A DNA stretch of 64,000 bases from assembly GCA_963811055.1 (NCBI GenBank), contig CAWEPQ010000001.1, positions 682,001 through 746,000 on the forward strand, in the 5' to 3' direction. The position numbers and the translations under genes are program-made. The notes under the pieces are model-generated. The model was not told the DNA's origin. It searched no databases and saw only the letters and a list, made by a program, of their open reading frames with translations. Source of the DNA: JACVRW01 sp963811055 (lineage in GTDB: Bacteria; Actinomycetota; Thermoleophilia; Solirubrobacterales; Thermoleophilaceae). Shown piece after piece: positions 60,910-64,000 of this stretch. Position 1 is the first letter of the stretch; each line of letters starts with the position of its first letter.

Positions 60910-61761
60910 CCACGTGAGCGGCACTCCCGCCGCCGCGGCCCCGGCGACCGCCTCGTCGGCACGTTCAGGCGGCACGGTCACGAGCAGCTCGTAGTCGTCG
61001 CCGCCCGAGGCGGCGAAGGCGCGTGGATCGTCACTCACGCCGTCCACCCCGGCGGCCAGCGGCAGGTCCTCCATCCGGATTCGCAGCTGGACCCCGCTCT
61101 GGCCGGCCAGGTGCGCTGCGTCGGTGGCCAGTCCGTCGCTCAGGTCGATCATCGCCGTGGCACCAGCGGCCGCCAGCGCCATCCCCGCCTTAAGGCGAGG
61201 CTCAGGCCGGAGATGGCGGCGCGCCAGGTCCCCTGCCGGTCTCTCGCCGCGGCCGAGCAGGATCCGGCCGGCCTCCGATCCTCCGAGCGCCCCGGTGACG
61301 CCCACCAGATCGCCGGCGCGGGCACCGTCGCGGCCCACCAGGTCCTCCTCGCGGTCGGCCCAGCCGGTGACCGCGACGGTCACGATCAGATGGGGCGCCA
61401 CGATCACGTCGCCGCCGGCAATCGTCGTGTCGCAGGCCTTCGCGAGCTCCTCCATCCCCGCCACGAGCGCGGGCGCCTCCTCGAATCCGCGTGGGAGCGC
61501 CAGCGCCACGTAGGCCTCGCCGGGCGCCGCGCCCATCGCCGCCAGGTCGGAGAGCGCGGTGGCGAGCGCCTTCCAGCCCACGTCGGCCGCGGCGTGCGTG
61601 GCGAGGTCGAAATGCACCCCGTCCGCGACGCTGTCGATCGAGGTCACGGCGAGCGGACGCGCCCGTACGACAGCGGAGTCGTCGCCGGTCCAGCGCACGA
61701 TCCGGGTACTCCGGTTCGCAATAACCCCCTCGATCGTCTGGATCAGAGATCGCTCAACCAC
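60820..61761 (-). CDS. thiL: Thiamine-monophosphate kinase
   Basis: A 313-residue ThiL, which phosphorylates thiamine monophosphate to the diphosphate cofactor. It has the TGDDSAVV start region, SIDSVADGVHFDL, GWKALATALSDLAAMGA, GGDVIVAPHLIVTVAV, VGVTGALGGSEAG, MIDLSDGLATDAAHLA and FAASGGDDYELLVTV. GTG 61761 is chosen as the first start before the conserved region; the ribosome site is weak. Its 3' end overlaps the FlgM-like gene by 90 bases. Confidence 0.93.
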   Translation of the reverse strand: MVERSLIQTIEGVIANRSTRIVRWTGDDSAVVRARPLAVTSIDSVADGVHFDLATHAAADVGWKALATALSDLAAMGAAPGEAYVALALPRGFEEAPALVAGMEELAKACDTTIAGGDVIVAPHLIVTVAVTGWADREEDLVGRDGARAGDLVGVTGALGGSEAGRILLGRGERPAGDLARRHLRPEPRLKAGMALAAAGATAMIDLSDGLATDAAHLAGQSGVQLRIRMEDLPLAAGVDGVSDDPRAFAASGGDDYELLVTVPPERADEAVAGAAAAGVPLTWLGQVATGAGLVLLGEDGEELPGLEGYEHA

Positions 61762-61764
61762 GGT

Positions 61765-61770
61765 TACAGT
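61765..61770 (+). promoter_or_regulatory. Candidate -10 element of the flippase-like gene
   Basis: TACAGT ends 6 bases before ATG 61777, near leaderless spacing. No clear -35. It lies in the 15-base divergent gap with thiL. Confidence 0.3.
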
Positions 61771-61776
61771 CTGTTG

Positions 61777-62830
61777 ATGGGCACAGGAGACGAAGGCGGG
61801 GGTAAGCCAACCACATTGCTGGAGCGGGCCGGGACTGCCGCGGCCGGCATCAGCCAGGTCGGCCCCAAGAGCCCGCGCGCCCGGCTCGCGATCCAATGGG
61901 GCCTGGCGGGCCTCATCTTCGCCTGTCTCGTCTTCTTCGTCATCCGCCAGTGGAACTCGCATCCCGGAGGACTTCGAGTGGCATTTCGAGCCCGCCTGGC
62001 TGGCGCTCGCCGTGCTGGGGGTGTTCGGCCTCTACTTCTTCCAGGGCGAGATCTGGCGCCTGATGGTCCACGCGCTCGGCGAGAGCCACCTGCGTGCCCG
62101 CCCGGCGCGTTCGATCTGGGGCAAGTCCCTCCTCGCCCGCTACGTGCCCACCAACGCGCTGATGGTCGTGGGCCGCATGGTCATGGCCGAGAAGGAGGGC
62201 GTGCCCAAGCGGGTCACGCTGGCGAGCATCGCCTACGAGCTGGTGCTCGGCTTCGGCACCGCGGTGATGGTGGGCGCCTACTTCGTGATCCAGCTGCCGG
62301 ACCTCGAGGACCAGCCCGCGCGCTACGCCGTGCTGCTGCTGATCCCGATCGTGTTGATCTTCCTCCACCCGCGCGTATTCGGCCCGTTGGCCAACTTCGG
62401 GCTCGGCAAGCTCGGCCGGCCGCCGCTGCCCCAGGTCCTGTCGTTCCCGCAGGTACTGCGCTTCTCGCTCATGTACATGGGCTGCTGGGCCGTGATCGGT
62501 ATCGGCCTGTACGCGTTCGCCAAGGCGCTGGTGCCGCTCTCAGGCTCCGACTTCCCGTACGTGGCCGCCGCCTACCCGGTGGCGTTCTGCGTGGCCGTGC
62601 TCACCTTCATCGTGCCGAGCGGTCTGGGCACGCGCGACGCGGCGCTGGCCGTGGCCATGTCCGCGGTGCTCGACGACACCGTGGCCACGGCGATCGCGGT
62701 GGGGTTCCGCATCTTCCAGACCGCGATCGAGCTGGCCTACGTGGGCATCGTCGTGGCGATGGACAAGGCAAGCTCGCCCTCGAGCGTCAGCACGCACGCG
62801 CCCGCCCAGCCGCCGGCGCGAGTGCCCTAG
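61777..62830 (+). pseudogene. Flippase-like (lysylphosphatidylglycerol synthase TM region) membrane protein, apparent frameshift
   Basis: ATG 61777 opens a frame with a disordered start and a first membrane helix (WGLAGLIFACLVFFVIRQW). At about 61960 the coding moves by one base: from 61961 the frame reads IPEDFEWHFEPAWLALAVLG and on through about six more helices, with GKSLLARYVPTNALMVVGRM and TFIVPSGLGTRDAALAVAM, ending at TAG 62830. Removing one base near 61960 restores a 350-residue protein of the LPG-synthase-TM/UPF0104 family. A GTG at 62012 would give a 272-residue shortened product. Either a sequence error or a recent mutation. Confidence 0.75.
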
Positions 62831-64000
62831 CCCGGACCCTGCAGCGGCTCGTCCTGCGGGTTGGCGCCGCCGCCCTCGCCGGGCGTGGGCCCGCCGTCGG
62901 GAGGCGTGGCGTTCGGGTCTCCCTGGGGCGGCGCCTCGTAGAGACGCGGGTCGTAGCCCTTGTAGTCCTTGCCGCCAGCCGAGTTGTCGCCCGTGCCTTC
63001 CTCGTCCCTCTCGTCGTCGTCGCCGTAGTACGTGGTGCCGGTCTTGCCCGTGCTCGCGTACTTCCCGAAGAACGGCGAGAACGTGGCCGGCTCGGTGGGC
63101 AGCGCGAACGACTCGCAGTCGTCGCCGTGGGCGACCATCATGTAGTCGTGCCAGATCGCGGCCGGGAAGGTCCCGCCCGCCACGCTGATCCCGTGCACGG
63201 CGCGCATCTCGACCAGCGCGTTGGGGTAGCCCACCCACACCGACGAGGACAGGTGCGGCGTGTAGCCCACGAACCAGGCGTCGTTGAAGTTGTCGGTGGT
63301 GCCCGTCTTGCCGGCGGCGGGGCAGCCGATCTGGGCCGCGGTGCCGGTGCCCCCGAGCACGTTCTGCTGGAGGATCTTGGTGACCTCGTAGGCCACGCCG
63401 TCGGAGAAGGCGCGCTCGCGCTTGGGCTCGCCGAGGTCGTCGGACTTGCCGTCCGGGAACACGACCTTCGTGATGGCCTTGGGCTCGTTGCGGATGCCGC
63501 CCGACGCCAGCGTGGCGTACGCGTTGGCCATCTCGAGCGGCGACACGCCGCGGCGCAGGCCGCCCAGTCCCTCAGCCGGATACGCGTCGAGCTTGGTGGT
63601 GATGCCCATCAGCTCGGCGGTCTCGCGCACGGCCTTGGCGCCGAGGTCGAGGATCAGCTGCGCGTAGACGGTGTTGTCCGAGGAGAGCGTGGCCTGGGTG
63701 AGCGTCATCGTGCCGCGGTAACTGCCGTCGTAGGTCTTGACCTCCCACGGTGGCGAGCCGTCGCCCACGTCGAGGGAAAGCGCCTTGGACACGTACGTGG
63801 TGCGGTTGGGGTCCACGCCCTTGCGGATCGCCGTGGTGAGCACCATCGTCTTGAAGGCCGAGCCCGGCTGGCGGTGGCCCTGCGCGGCCAGGTTGAACTC
63901 CACGGTCCTTGTAGGTGCCGCTCGACGCCATGGCGCGGATGTAGCCGTTCGCGGGGTCGATCGACACGATCGCGGACGAGGGGTCGTCGGGGTACGGCAG
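62827..64000 (-). pseudogene. Class A penicillin-binding protein, transpeptidase region, apparent frameshift and 5' truncated
   Basis: The minus strand encodes the transpeptidase half of a PBP1-type protein. The catalytic serine is in GSAFKTMV, SDN appears in LSSDNTVYAQ, and KTG in AGKTGTTDNFND. A long Gly/Pro/Asp-rich tail ends the protein. Upstream, the frame reads IDPANGYIRAMASSGTYKD and then shifts: the frame with EFNLAAQGHRQP begins after an extra C at 63904-63905. Removing one base joins the two. The 5' part, including the glycosyltransferase domain, lies beyond the window. Confidence 0.82.

Overview
The window is 64 kb of very GC-rich chromosomal DNA with dense, mostly co-directional genes, GTG/TTG starts and 4-base start/stop overlaps. 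The gene families (leaderless-looking promoters, bifunctional-type dCTP deaminase, TreT with OtsA, an rpsF-ssb-rpsR-rplI-dnaB-purA block, a Bacillus-like QcrABC complex) suggest a high-GC actinobacterial lineage, most likely class Thermoleophilia (Solirubrobacter/Conexibacter-like). This is inference from gene content; no 16S gene is present. There is one tRNA (Lys, CTT) and no rRNA, IS element, prophage or CRISPR array, and no gene-free stretch longer than 300 bases.

Layout. 1-9.1 kb: a truncated PLP aminotransferase, membrane proteins, a phosphodiesterase-like enzyme, two membrane glycosyltransferases, a YmdB-type phosphoesterase and an ABC exporter. 9.1-12.9 kb: hemB, a fused siroheme-decarboxylase-like gene and hemL. 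12.9-16.8 kb: qcrA-qcrB-qcrC, then the menaquinone methyltransferase and a polyprenyl diphosphate synthase, so the quinol oxidase and its quinone supply are linked. 16.8-22.2 kb: a zinc-ribbon protein, dcd, tatA, tatC, a TPR-like protein, a STAS protein, tRNA-Lys, a class I aldolase and a flavin-dependent oxidoreductase.

22.2-41.0 kb is the unusual part: an 18-gene catabolic supercluster. It encodes a UPF0261/Tm-1-like protein, a DhnA-type aldolase, a polyamine-type ABC importer lacking its binding protein, an XRE-cupin regulator, an IolM-like dehydrogenase, a Gfo/Idh oxidoreductase, a creatininase-family (IolN-like) hydrolase, three SDRs, a second zinc dehydrogenase, a Dabb protein, a TPP-dependent E1 alpha/beta pair with a stand-alone lipoyl domain, a MutL/GlmL-like reactivase, a fused B12-dependent mutase and an alpha/beta hydrolase. 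Two promoter regions in it share a near-identical 20-bp motif. I infer a pathway for a cyclitol or other polyol-like substrate that uses both B12 and TPP/lipoyl chemistry. I do not recognise it as a described pathway.

41.0-46.4 kb: an aminotransferase IV gene and a UDP-sugar set (wecB, wecC, acyltransferase) with membrane proteins. 46.4-51.9 kb, minus strand: rpsF-ssb-rpsR-rplI-dnaB, a DnaC/DnaI-like loader and purA. 52-58.8 kb, minus strand: otsA/treT, an anti-sigma-like protein, and a response regulator-histidine kinase-HtrA operon resembling mprA-mprB-pepD. 58.8-64 kb: an M28-like membrane protein, a FlgM-like protein, thiL, and two genes each carrying a single-base frameshift (a flippase-like membrane protein and a class A penicillin-binding protein), which may be sequence errors.
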